Shown: positions 22,541 to 33,431 of the stretch, in pieces | Layout: every line of letters starts with the position of its first letter | Position numbering within the stretch: position 1 is the stretch's first letter | Assembly: GCA_038496445.1 (NCBI GenBank) | Contig: JALMLS010000598.1 | Coordinates: 124,001 to 188,000 of the forward strand | Length of the DNA: 64,000 nucleotides | Direction: 5' to 3' | Source of the DNA: Trichosphaerium sp. ATCC 40318 | Lineage: Eukaryota; Discosea; Flabellinia; Trichosidae | Notes under the pieces: model-generated | Database searches by the model: none | Told to the model about the DNA's origin: nothing | What the model saw: only the letters and a program-made list of their open reading frames with translations | Position numbers and translations under genes: made by a program

Positions 22541-22990
22541 AACTACATCTTGAAGAACCTCAATATCTTTTCCCATCACGTGAATATTATCGTGAACAGC
22601 AAACCATTCTAATTGTAAGTTACAGCTAACACATCACGAGCTGAGAACTTAAACAGTAATTGTTATTATAAATTAGAGAAGTAACTTCTGGTTACACGAA
22701 CAACTTTCAGTTTTGCGTGTCGGCCTGTTTGAATGGACGCACAAACCGAAACCCTACCAAAGTGGATGTCCATACGCGGTTATATTTTAATACGATACAT
22801 AACACAACGCTAGTAAATCACATACTCTTAGAAAACTATACGCCAAGATAATCTAATAGATGATGGTATAGCATCGCCGTAGACATTTCAGGTGCAAAGT
22901 GAACTAGCGTTACGGATGCATCATGCATTTTGACCCAAAGAAAAAGTGTTCACTATCTTTTTTATTTTTTTCAACAAAAAACTTTCTCAC

Positions 22991-23702
22991 ATGCAGCTCT
23001 ACCTTATCGTATTACTTGTACTTTGTAGTCTCTACTGCTCATCTCAAGCATGTAGATGCGTACCACAGAGCGAAGAAGAGATATACTGCAAGAATAATGG
23101 TGTACTTCGCGTCAAAGTTTTATACGAATGGTTTGTCGATAACGATAGCTATGGCACTAGAACATTCCTTGCGGAGGTTATACAGATCTTCAAACACCCT
23201 CGCGAACCCGAATATGTTAACATTGTAACTGGGTAAGTTAGCCGTTTTTTGTGTCAAAAAATACTAATCACGTGATACAAAGCGTCGGCGGTCATGATTG
23301 TGGTTTTGACTTTAAGATTGGAAAGGTACGGAAATAACAGTTCCAGACATTACTCACCTCCTATCTATCTTGTAGGAGTATCTAATCGCTGGATGGGTTG
23401 CTAGGATAACACCAAACGAGATATCTGTATCCAGCTGTGATATGATTGGTTTCTGTAACGCCCCTTATCCAGACTTGGTCGATTGTGAGAACCCAAAACC
23501 TCTACCAGACCGTTGTGAACCATGCCCAGAGATTATACCTCAGTGTGATAAAAGCTGTATCAATTGTGTTATAACACCTCAAACTTGCACAAGTTGCGCT
23601 AGAGCCGATTGCTGTGACTATTTAAGATGTGTTTTTCACCCTCAGTGCACTGAAGGTTGCACTCAACGAGGTTGCTGTGGCAGTGTATGCGTTCCTAAAT
23701 AA
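22991..23702 (+). CDS. Secreted TIMP/netrin-module protein with Cys-rich tail
   Basis: Three exons. Exon 1 (22991-23232) encodes a signal peptide (MQLYLIVLLVLCSLYCSSQA), so the mature protein starts CRCVPQ, the position-1 Cys arrangement of TIMP-type netrin modules. Next come 'NGVLRVKVLYEW' and, after splicing a small exon ending near 23,325, 'HDCGFDFKIGK' and 'EYLIAGW', the signature of the netrin-like fold. The 3' part is a Cys-rich region with CxxC-type pairs ('CEPCPE', 'CINCV', 'CTSC', 'CGSVCVPK'). In animals, TIMPs inhibit metalloproteinases through the free N-terminal Cys. Inhibition here is inference. A strict upstream ATG would spoil the signal peptide, so 22991 is preferred. Confidence 0.75.
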
Positions 23703-23749
23703 ATGTTCAGTTGTCCCTAAAACAATGTTCGTTCTAACACTGACGATAC

Positions 23750-23862
23750 TGTTGAAGTTTAGTACGAGGTGTATTTCTGAAACTATAAAATAAATTATAC
23801 CAATAGTATAAAAATAGAAATAACACGTGGATATAGTGCGAAGAAAACAGAAAAGAGCTCTT
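23750..23862. repeat. Dispersed noncoding repeat, copy 2
   Basis: Shares 'tttagtacgaggt', 'atttctga' and 'aatagtataaaaatagaaa' with 645-835. It lies just after the TIMP-like gene. 23,863-24,003 shows no gene. Confidence 0.5.
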
Positions 23863-24003
23863 TGCAATAATGTTGCAGTTTGAGGATCGAAATTTGGGAC
23901 TTCAGAAAGGTGGTACGTAGCATATCTATTGACTTAATACAAAAGGTTTCATTCATTTGCCATTAACTGAATTATAGGCATTGTTGGAATAGCAAAAACA
24001 CTG

Positions 24004-24890
24004 CTACTTTTTCAGGCTCCATTTTTTTTTCTTTTTTTTCTTTGGCTTTTGTTCTTCTTGGCACATCTTCTTCCAGTATTCTCTTGTAACACATACCATT
24101 ACCTCATCAATATTTATTCTATCCTTCGCTGATGTTTCAAAAAACGGTATACCATACTCATCAGCCAGTGCTATTGTTAAGTTTTGGTAAGTGCGCTTAA
24201 GAAACGTTTTATGTACCTTTTCCTTCTTCATAGCTAACTTCTCTGTTATCTTCTAAATCACACTTGTTTCCTATACATACCGCAGGTATCTGCATGGTAT
24301 TTTTAGCAATATATGGATGTAATAGTAAGGTTGTCGTCAGTACCTTGTCAAAATTGTCTGTATCTTTGACTTTCAAGACACACGGGAAATAATCACTTTT
24401 GCAGTCATTAAAAGATGTCTTACTCGTAATAGAATATCCTATAACAAAGCAATCGTGATCTTGAACCCATTGTGCCCTCATAGAGCTATACTAGAGGATT
24501 TAAGTACAAGATGAAATCATAAAACAGGTACACAATATACCTCTTCTTGACCGGCTGTATCCAAAATATCAAACATAACAACAATATCATCAACTCTATA
24601 CTGCTTTCTTTATAATAAAAAGACATGTCAACCCGTGTACCAATACACCACTGTACCTGTATGACTACAAACAAAGTTACGTTTAAACACGTGAAAAAAA
24701 AAAGTAGCAAATGAATGATCGAACATTCGCTTTAAAAGTCTAATAACAAACCGTACATCTTCAATTGTTGGATCATAGTCTGTTACCTACATAATATTGA
24801 CTAAGCTATTTTGTTGAAATAATTATAAGATGCACGTGCGAATCTATTTGCAACAAATTGTATAACAAACGCAGACTTATTCCCAGTACC
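24004..24890 (-). CDS. Ras-family small GTPase without CAAX box (5' end unresolved)
   Basis: Exons on the minus strand give G1 'GTGNKSAFVIQFVANRF', switch I 'DYDPTIED', G3 'DILDTAGQEE', then 'MRAQWVQDHDCFVIGYSI', G4 'GNKCDLED' and G5 'ETSAK', ending in a polylysine tail and 'KWSLKK' before TAG 24004. The effector motif YDPTIED places it in the Ras/Rap subfamily. A 54-nt stretch at 24290-24343 has GTACTG...CAG ends and no stop, and removing it restores normal Ras spacing, so it is an intron divisible by three. The first exon was not found. The visible P-loop would need residues from it. There is no C-terminal Cys, so membrane binding would rely on the basic tail. Confidence 0.7.
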
Positions 24891-24980
24891 TAACAAATGT
24901 AAGGAAATAGCTACAGATCATTTTAAATTTGTCTTTTGAAAATCACGTGTTTTACAACGAGACTCACAAGTTCGGTAAAA

Positions 24981-25449
24981 TTAGGGTTTTGTCGTTGATG
25001 AGATCAAAAAGGCGCTGTGACATATTGAAGTGGTAGACACGATAGTCTGAAAATAGTGTTTGACCAAAATCATTTGAAGTTGTGTTTTTGGACGAGTATT
25101 CTTGGCGTACCTCCACTTCCTAAAAAACAAACTTTGATTTCCTGATGATCTCGCTTCACTCTCTTTCTTATCGTCAACTTCTACTCGTGATATCATAATT
25201 AGGTCCAATAAGCGCTTGTAACAAGTTTACGGCCAAAAAGCGTTACAACTTTGTTATTTTATTAAAAACACGAACCTTTTGCGTCGCCACGTATTTTGTA
25301 AGCTCGTTGAGGTGTTTACTGACAAGCATTGTTGAACTAAGCTGTTTCTTGCCACATTGAATTAAAACATTAGCCAGTACTTCATTAGGCATCTGTAGTA
25401 GTAGGGAAGTTGGTTTGCTGCCTTTACCAGGCATTTGCTTGTTGCCCAT
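24981..25449 (-). CDS. Short F-box-like protein
   Basis: Starts at ATG 25449 (MGNKQMPGKGSKP). An F-box-like segment follows, 'LLLQMPNEVLANVLIQCG' then 'LSSTMLVSKHLNELTKYV'. After an intron of about 60 nt (GTTCGT...ACAAG), the next exon reads 'RLLDLIMISRVEVDDKKE'. The 3' end is ambiguous. If a GTACGC...CAG intron is removed, the stop is near 25,004; if it is retained, the frame stays open to 24,981. No repeat domain is seen. A Gly at position 2 could be myristoylated (GNKQ), but this is a guess. It is divergent from the DUF4112 gene by 283 bases. Confidence 0.5.
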
Positions 25450-25732
25450 AACAATCCAAATGTGCTCCTCGCAGCTGCTACAAACCGTACGAATTTATGT
25501 CCAAATTTGTCAATAGTATTCAAATAATAAGTATTAATAGTACCACATTCAAACCTTCGTGAACTGCTATTTGTACTGATAATGCCAAGTGTTCATTTAT
25601 TTCCATTTCCTTTGGTAAAAGGAAATGATTGTGGGTTTTCTAGCATGTTCAGAAGGATTGCCATGTCGGCTTTGACCTTGGGTTCAACAATAACCTAGTT
25701 GCTAGTTGTTCCTACATTATTTATTCGCTGTC

Positions 25733-26661
25733 TTATACTTTACAAGTTGTGCTTCCTTGCTCAATATCTTGTTCCATTTCTTTCTGCCTTGCTAACTTTT
25801 TGCCCTCATGCAGTAAGTATGCCTTCACAATGTTCTTATTATACTAGTCGTTATTAGATAGACAGGTGGTAATATTTATTAATGTGGCAAAAATCAGCCG
25901 ACTGCTGAACCAAAAAAAGTCAAAAAGTTGTTTTCAATGTACCATGTTACTCCTGAAGAAGAAATCAAATATATCTCCTAATGCTGGTATACTATACATT
26001 GTTAAATTGACAAATATTATAAGTATAAACAATTAACATACGTTCCAACAAGCCAATCAAGAAAAATATAAGTAATCATTTTTGTACAATTCCAACACCC
26101 AACGCCCTTTTCAATAATAAGAACTATGCATAAACTTCATACGTACAATCAGCATAGCTTGAACAAATATAAATAAACTTATTGCCATTGTAATAAAATC
26201 ACCAACTGCTGGTAGTAGTAAACCGAGAATTGGATCTGTTAACAAACTGTTAGAAAAAAAAAAAAGTAATGTACTTTTACCTAGTCCAACACCACAGCAC
26301 ATACAATCACCGTCTGTAAAATCATCCTGCAGCTATTAGAATTACGCCATTTTATACAAACATACCAAAAGGTTTGCTATATACTTTATAGACTTGTATC
26401 TGAGCTGAGTTGACTTTGGAAACCTATTCTTGGATTAGTTTTACTAAAGTCAAAAACTGGCCATAATTACTTACAGGTGCAAATATTCCTTTAACTTCGC
26501 TTCCTTCTTCGTTTCATCTGATTGTTTTTCTGTATTACTTAGATCTTTTAATTCGACCTTGTCTTTTTTTGTTTTCTTCACACTCTTCGGAGTTGTTTTA
26601 ACAACAATTACATAAACGGAATAGAACTTACTTTGTTTTTATGCTTTTTCGTGCTCATCAT
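25733..26661 (-). CDS. DUF4112 membrane protein
   Basis: About eight small exons, none long on its own, join in phase: MMSTKKHKNK, a Lys-rich linker, 'FPKSTQLRYKSIKYIANLL', 'DDFTDGDCMCCGVGL', then the family signature 'DPILGLLLPAVGDF' with a hydrophobic segment 'ITMAISLFIFVQAMLI', 'MITYIFLDWLVGT', 'IPALGDIFDFFFRSNM', and a charged tail ending 'GSTTCKV' at TAA 25733. The paired 'GLDPxLGLxPxxGD' and 'xxGxIPxxGDIFD' motifs are diagnostic of DUF4112, a small membrane family of unknown function in bacteria and fungi. At the acceptor near 26,243 two AGs compete and only the second gives GLDP. Confidence 0.75.
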
Positions 26662-27054
26662 ATGGTGTTTATGCAAATCAGTAAGCTAAAATAATACTAC
26701 AAACACGTTACTTAACTCCTTCTTCAGTGAAACCGAGTACTAACGTGTGCACTCATACGATCGTTCACGTAACCTGAATTTGTCTTCATAAGTCGCGGTA
26801 AAAAGACCAATGAAAACTACAAGCAGAATAAAAAAACTACAACAAAAATGCGTAATGCTTAATCGTGGTAATGTTCGGGTGGGGGAAATGTCGAGATTGA
26901 GATGATGATATTACGTTGCTAAGCTTCTACAATTGGGCAGTATTTCAAGCGTTACTTTTCGCGAATCATCGTGGGATGTATATCGCAATAAATCACGTGG
27001 CTCGGTAGTACAGTTCGGGTCTTTAGTATCAAACAACTGTTGAGAACCACCTTT

Positions 27055-27128
27055 CATTCTTCTTTTTTTTGTATGAGCTTTAATCACGTTACTATTTTGG
27101 CTTTTCACAAACACGTAACAATTCATGA
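27055..27128 (-). promoter_or_regulatory. Copy of the endoglycoceramidase upstream region
   Basis: Reads on the minus strand much like 8,025-8,100, including 'cgtgattaaag' and 'agaagaATGAAAG', but one CACGTG is changed to AACGTG. Downstream, a 48-codon frame starting MKGGSQQLFDTKDPN (26,911-27,057) has no signal peptide and no similarity to the parent gene. It may be a chance frame placed behind a moved promoter. Confidence 0.5.
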
Positions 27129-27678
27129 TTTGACCACCCTTAAAGAGTAACGGTATCAAACAGCAGTACTTCAGAAGTTTTTCAGACGGTATTCAAATGA
27201 CTGAGGTTTTACTAATTGTCGCCTTGCAATGGCCAAAAGGCTAAAGTTTGAGACAACAAGAAAATGAGGATTTCTGAAATATGGATGGACACAAATTTCA
27301 GGATGTATTGGAGATTTAAGAAAGCACAAAACTGTCAAGCTCTGCACTTACTTAAGTGTAAATCTTATGTGAGCATAATAAACAGTTTATCAATGGAGGT
27401 ACTGCGCTATTGCTTTCTTAGTTAAATTGTTATACCACACTGTGCTACCGCAAATTACAAGCGACACTTTATTTTCAATTCTAAATGAAAAGTCGCAAGT
27501 TTCTTAATTATTTTTATCAAACAAAATCAAATAATATTTAACCTGGAATTGTTGAGTTCACAGGTTCGCTTAGGCTAACCATTTTAAAATGCTGAGGTGA
27601 GTTTTCCGGAAGTTGAGTCATAGACTGGCACACAAGTTCAAAATATATGTGTTTATCTAAGCATCTGTTTTTTCGTAT
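27129..27678. other. Gap, possible F-box relic only
   Basis: A 53-codon plus-strand frame near 27,265-27,425 ends 'SLSMEVLRYCFLS', resembling the start of an F-box, then stops. Nothing follows. On the minus strand, about 27,533-27,660 stays open, but it lies after the stop of the next gene and has no splice support. Confidence 0.35.
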
Positions 27679-29227
27679 TATTGTACAACAAATAAATTTT
27701 TTTGAAGCCCAATCAAGTGCCTACAATAATACGCCAGTTGAGTAAAAGTACATGTACTCAAAATATATATTAGTACCTTTGTTTAGATCTTTTAGATCTA
27801 TCATAAAACTTTGACCAATCCCACAAGTGTTGAGGATGTAACCTTTGTTAATCTTAGTTTCTACAAACTATATTAAAAAAAAAAGAAAGTTTCTTACTTT
27901 GTTAGAACATGAGGAAAGTAAGGCAGTAATCCGCCCCCAGACTGAGCTGATATCTGAAATTGAGACACGTTATACCTATACCAATGCATTTAGTACAAAA
28001 GCAATATTTGCGTCATTACCAATCACTAGGTGAGTGTATACCAAGCGTATTCTCAACGACTCTAAGAAACGACATTACATTTTTTTGATTATGCCAGTAA
28101 TAACGTGGATTTATCTTTAAAGGCTTTGTCTTAATTTGTCTACACCTATCGCATAGCGATAAGTAACATAAAAGACATAACCGAGAGTGTACTTGAAGTG
28201 ATGGTCTTTCCACTTGAAATCTGGATAAAGCTTTCGTAACACTGCTTTGTATGTTCCATATCTATCAATAACGATTAAAAACATCTCAATTGTCGGCACC
28301 CCTTGTACATACTTTGATAGTATTTGTTGTGCACCATTATCAGCAAGAGCTTGAGCATTATGTTTATACCAACCATTTATAGCTGTAACATTTAAGTCCA
28401 TGGCAATTTCGTCAAGTTTTTTTTTTTGATTAGAAATATCATCCCAATGATGCCTTGGTACATGCCTATCAAGCTCGATTACTACCTCTGACTAATTGCA
28501 ATGTAAATAACATACTTGAAGTGTTGTGGTATCCATGTATGCTTTGGATATAGCGTAGAAAGCGCAGTGTACATAGAATCGTTGTATCTACAAGAAAGGT
28601 CAAAGAAAGAGGTAATAAAAAAAAAGTTTGTTAAATTGTCTTCACGTGACGTACTTAGATAATACACTTGAGCCTCCCTTGGCAATGGCCTTCGACTTGA
28701 CGATCGTATACCAATCGTTAAGAGTCTTAACACCAAGATGAAACGCCACTTTGTTGAATTGCGTCCGTTGGTTATCAAGGTTGTTCCAGTGACTCCTTAG
28801 ATGTAGTTTATTCGCGTAATCAAGGTAACCATGTGTTCTAGGAGCCCATTCTGGGTAAAGTGACGCTATTACATGATCTAGCGAGCCATTGTGTCTGAGT
28901 TTTCCAAAAGTCAACAATTAAATGCGTTTAAGCTAGTTGGCAATAGCGAGGATGGAAAGTTTTGGCGTAGAAAGAATTTTAAACGTACTGTGTAAGCAAA
29001 TAGTTGCCACCCGCTTCAACAAGCTTCTTATTCGTTACACCGTTCCACTGCCGCGATTTGGTTATATTAAGGGCTGTAGCTATCTGTACACCAAACAATC
29101 GCTTCTGTTTTTCGCGCTTTGTTTCCCAAAAGCTCCTCCTGGGTATCGTTTTAACTACAACAGTATTGTTTTAATAAAAGGTAATGGTTGTAATTTGTGA
29201 CAAAAGAAAGCCCTTCATACCAGCCAT
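27679..29227 (-). CDS. 'YW...DWY...GG...YP.W' tandem-repeat protein lacking its nuclease-like end
   Basis: Reassembled from about nine exons. The start ATG at 29227 gives 'MAVKTIPRRSFWETK'. The repeat, about 70 residues, has the skeleton FW...N(Q)...L.....DWY.V....I...GG..LL..Y...L..VYP...W. Copies show 'SRQWNGVTNKKLVEAGG', 'LNDWYTIVKSKAIAKGG', 'INGWYKHNAQALADNG' and 'SDWYNVSQFQISAQSGGG'. The last repeat leads to 'LHPQHLWDWSKFYDRSKRSK' and 'HLIGLQKNLFVVQ' and stops at TAA 27679. In the paralogue at 45,718-49,075 the matching point continues into a PD-(D/E)XK-like domain, so this copy is truncated. Similar repeats are known in fungi and other protists, without a known function. Confidence 0.7.
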
Positions 29228-29436
29228 AGCTTCATCTTTTAGCGATACGAGCTACTACCGGCTTACAAAATAAGTAAAAAAAACGACTTTCATGACATTC
29301 GTTTGACCGCCGCCTAGACCCTTTCCATGACTCTTTCTATACAAAATCTATAACGTCCAGCCACCCCTAGCTTACTTATAGTTATCAAAGAACGTTATTG
29401 GAATCTCCTAATGCGAGCTTTCTACTTTTGAACGAC

Positions 29437-31974
29437 ATGCCCACACGTGTATTATTGGCACTGTTGTGCCTGGTGATAGCTTCCAAAGCTACCTTGAGTA
29501 ACCAGCCGTTGCAGTGCGCTGTTTTGCCTCCTACGCACCCATGTAGTTTCCATAACACTTCAGACGCTGTTATACTCTCTGAACCGCTCATTGTGTTACC
29601 TTTAAACTACACTTTCGACACTCTTCACAATAAGTTCCTGGAGAACTTAAAAAGCATATCACACGCTTCTTTTGTATCACAGGAGTACGTTTAAACAACT
29701 TTCGACCAATAAAAGAAATAAACACTCTTTAGGTGTGGTAAACTCGCCAAAGAGGTGGCGTGTAAGCTTATATTTAGCCCAGGATGCAGTAAAGGCGCAC
29801 CGTTGCTGTTAAGACCTTGTAACTCAACATGTCACAAACTCATTTCGGCGTGCTCTGATATTTGGCAGCACGCGCCTAATTTAAAGCCTGATTGTGACAG
29901 ATATGATTTAATAGGTGGTAAGCTAAAAAAAATTGCATCGATACACATGTATTGCACGGTGCACTGCCGGACGATTACTTTCTAACATTTTTTTTCTGAC
30001 ACTAGCGATAAAGATTCAGCGTTTTGCGAGCGATGCACAGTGTAATAAACGTGGTGTTTCTTTTGTGCCAAAGGATTGTGTATTTCCTTACTCTTGGGAT
30101 GACGTAGATCAAAAATGTGGGTTATCTTGTCCACTGTTGAGCACGTGTCAAACCGAAAAAGCTGTACGATTTTTTTACATCTACTTGGGTTTAATTCTTT
30201 GTAGATAAACTATTTTGCTACACCGATTTTTGCTGTTTTGGGATTTGTTATTTTTGGTATACAATTGTTGAGTACTTCAAAGCAGTCTTTAGCGCAAACA
30301 CTGATGACAATAAGCAACTGGTACACACGGAATGAAAGTCAGAAGTGAATCTAAAATAAACAAAATTGGATTAGTGCTCACGTGTTTTTAGGTGCTTTTT
30401 GATTACAGTTATAATGTTTGCTTCTGTTCCAGCCTTTGGATGGGATAATTTAAATTGTAGAAACTCTGGTAGATCTATAAAATCATACGAAGCAGGAAGT
30501 TTTGCTTGTGTATTAAATGGTGAGTGCATGTGATTTGTTATGTGATTAACTTTGTATGGTAGGCACTAGCATCTTTTACTTTACTTATTTGGGCTTGAAT
30601 TTTTGGTTTGCGGGAGTATATGCGATGACATATATCATTATGGTTAAAGGAAAAGGGAAAAATCCTACGCTAATTAAATCGCACAAGTAAGAAATTTTGT
30701 TTTCATTTGCGTTGTGACACGTTTGTTGATATCTTTTTGTAGGCACTGCTGGTACTTAGTACCTTTTATTTTACCTACAATAAGTACTCTTGTTTTCTTA
30801 GCCAAAGGGGATGTAAATCCTCCGAAGTATATTTGTTTACCTGGCTGTACACGTGCGTTATTTATCATGGAAATTTTTTTTGGAAATCTCTTTTTCCTTC
30901 CGTTTACCATAAAAGGCATAAACTTAAAACTACGTTTTGTTCAATAATCACATAGTTGTCAACAGCACCATCTCATTTACATTTGATTTTACAAATAACC
31001 AAAGCACAAGTTCTGTTTTTCTCATTTTTCTTGATTGTTGATAAAAATATTGACTCATTTATGTTTAGTAACTACACCAGAACGATCGATTCGACTTATA
31101 TTCTTTGGTTTACCTGTATGTATACCACTAGCTATTGCTAGTATTTGCCTTGTATATATTGTCCGTAAAATTCGACAAGTACGTTGTTTTTGAAAAAAGT
31201 AGGATGGCAATTTCAATGACTTTTAACAAGGTCCCAGCATTTGACACTTTGTTACCCTCAAACATTTATTTTAGCTAACATTTACTTTTTCGCAATCAGG
31301 CATCAGCATTCTTAAAAACAATGATGGCAAGTAACAAAAGAGAATTACTGAAAAAATACATGCAAACACAGTTTATACTATTATATGGTTTGATTTTTAC
31401 TTGGTTGTTTACTCTTGGTATACTTCTACCTGTGCTTTACCATGAGCTTATAAACTACCAAAATTCAAAGAATAGTATGATAGAATGGATAAAATGTATG
31501 ACTGATAACAGGCATGACTGTGGTAAGTTGCGAAATGAATAATGAAGAGAACTTTCAACTATTTCTTCTTCGTCAAATCTTGCTTATGTTACACAAGGTA
31601 ATGCTCCGTCTGCATGGCCTATGGGAGTGAGTATCCTAGCTACCATAATATGGTGTACTTTATCTGTTCCTGGCACTATTCTAACTCTTGGTACGACTAT
31701 TGACATTTTTATGGTTACTTAACTATTGTTATTTTAAGTCACACCTGAATTTTGGCAAGGGTTTAGAAGACTGTGCAGCTTTTTTACGATACAAAACAAA
31801 CCTAAAAAAAACGCCAACAGTGATCGTATACATCTTGATACTTTGGGTACTGTTGAAAGCGTGGATCATAGTTATCAGGCAGTAGAAGATTCATTAGATT
31901 CAAGTGACGAAGGAGATCTGTACAGTTTATTATCTACGTCTCGTTCAAAGCCATCAAGTGAAGATACTACGTAA
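29437..31974 (+). CDS. Frizzled/Smoothened-like seven-helix receptor
   Basis: Multi-exon. The start ATG 29437 gives a signal peptide (MPTRVLLALLCLVIASKA). A cysteine-rich Frizzled-type ectodomain follows ('CGKLAKEVACKLIFSPGC', 'CNSTCHKLISACSDIW', 'LKPDCDRYD'), then the pre-TM segment 'DCVFPYSWDDVDQKCGLSCP'. Hydrophobic helices come next, including 'FATPIFAVLGFVIFGIQLL', 'GLNFWFAGVYAMTYIIM', 'HCWYLVPFILPTISTLVFLA', 'IFFGLPVCIPLAIASIC', 'TQFILLYGLIFTWLFTLGI' and 'GVSILATIIWCTLSVPG'. The cytosolic tail is acidic and Ser-rich ('SYQAVEDSLDSSDEGDLYS'). Class F receptors bind lipids or Wnt-type ligands in animals; amoebozoan versions occur without Wnt. Ligand and coupling are unknown. Confidence 0.8.
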
Positions 31975-32143
31975 CAAATGATCGTTGTAATAAATAGTTT
32001 TTGGGTAGCCAATGTGTCTTGAGGTAGAAATACATAAAACAAGAAGATGTGAACAATAAAAAAACTTTGAAAAAAACTTCTGCAGCGATTTGTTGCGTGA
32101 AAACATTGTCATCACTTGATTTAAACTACAATTATTTCGGGTT

Positions 32144-33358
32144 TATTTCGTATTATTTACACGCCTCCTTCCTCTTATAATGTGTATTGGTTCATCTCTA
32201 TAAACTTCATCATGTTCATTCAAAGGAACCTACAAAAGAAAATGTTAAAGAAAAGTTTAGAATTATTCAAAACTCCATACCTCTTTCATTTCAAATGTCT
32301 CAAATAGCTCATTCAAGAAAGGAGTATAATCTAGATACCTCTGTTCATAAACAAGAATAAGTTCAGTATGATCTGTCTTACATAAATCCCGTAAGGATTT
32401 ATTTAAAATAGGAAACAATGTGTCACAATAAAGCAAATCACAACAAACGACCATATCATATTCTTTGTCTAATTTTTTAGGTATCTCTCTACCCCTAAGA
32501 ATAAACTCAACCAACAACAACATACAGAGTACAAAAAGAATCTTCAGGCACTAGTACAGCCTCATAAAATTCATTGAATGTAAGCCAATACGTACCAAAA
32601 TAATTCATCAACTGTGACTCTGTCATTGAGACCATTAATGGAAACATTCGCTTTTAGTATCGGTAGAACTATTTCCATGTCCGTTAGAGTTACTGTTCCG
32701 CCAAGTTTCGCCATTAAATTACCAACCATACCTTAGAAAAAACGTATCAAAAATTATTGTTTGGAAATACATCAAATATTTATGAATACAGAAAGAGCTG
32801 TGGATAAAATGTGTATGTAATTATATAGATAATGGGGTTACCTGTACCGCTTCCTAACTCTATAATGTGTTTGTCGTTAAAGAATGATTCAGGAAATGCT
32901 TTTTTGTTTTCAAAGTATTTACAAAGCACAAAACTCTATATACACGCGTCAGCGAAGATTTGATTCGTTGTTTTAGGAGTATATTCGAGAAACATTAAAA
33001 GAAATAGTTTACAAAGTAGCGTACAGCGTCCCATAATCTAGCTCCAGTTCCTACGTTTATTCCTTGCTCTGGGTATTGTTTTATCTTAATATCAATACCA
33101 ATACAACTCAAACTAATCACAGGCTCCTTAGCCCACTACTTTAACGCGTAAGGTACATTTTTTAAACACTTATATGCCGAATTACCTCTGACATAGAAAC
33201 ACGCGTTAAATACTTACGCCATTCTGGCTCTTTCTACCATAAATTACTCAGTAACCATGTATGGCCATAATACGTACACGAATAGCTACAGCCTCTTCAT
33301 CTGTTGAAAACAAGGTATCAAAATCTTGATCAACAAGCACATTAAAGTGTTTAATCAT
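32144..33358 (-). CDS. METTL21-like protein methyltransferase
   Basis: Exons from ATG 33358 (MIKHFNVLVDQDFDTLFS) include 'INVGTGARLWDA', 'KHIIELGSGT' joined to 'GMVGNLMAKLGGTVTLTD' (SAM-binding motif I and following strand), 'LPILKANVSIN', 'YDMVVCCDLLYC' (post-motif D) and 'HTELILVYEQRY'. It ends 'HIIRGRRRVNNTK' at TAA 32144. The (I/V)(W)(D)A, ELGSGTG and DxxY features are those of family-16 methyltransferases (METTL21/VCPKMT/eEF1A-KMT group), which methylate lysines on chaperones or translation factors. Specific substrate unknown. It is divergent from CIAO1. Confidence 0.75.
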
Positions 33359-33431
33359 GTTCACGCTGTATTACGCTACAAAATATTAACAGATTTCGTA
33401 AAAAGTCAACTCTATCCTAGCGCTTTACACG
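33359..33431. promoter_or_regulatory. Short bidirectional promoter between METTL21-like and CIAO1 genes
   Basis: Only 73 bases separate the two ATGs. The gap is AT-rich with no CACGTG. Both transcripts must initiate within this space or inside the partner's 5' region. Inferred from gene position. Confidence 0.45.

Noticed and set aside
24290-24343. 18-residue insertion in the Ras-like protein
   Set aside because: It has GTAC...CAG ends, and removing it restores normal spacing to GNKCD; treated as an intron.
27533-27975. Separate three-exon minus-strand gene ending at about 27,540
   Set aside because: One frame looked open through three exons, but an alternative acceptor gives 'LHPQHLWDWSKFYDRSK', matching the paralogue, so the exons belong to the repeat gene.
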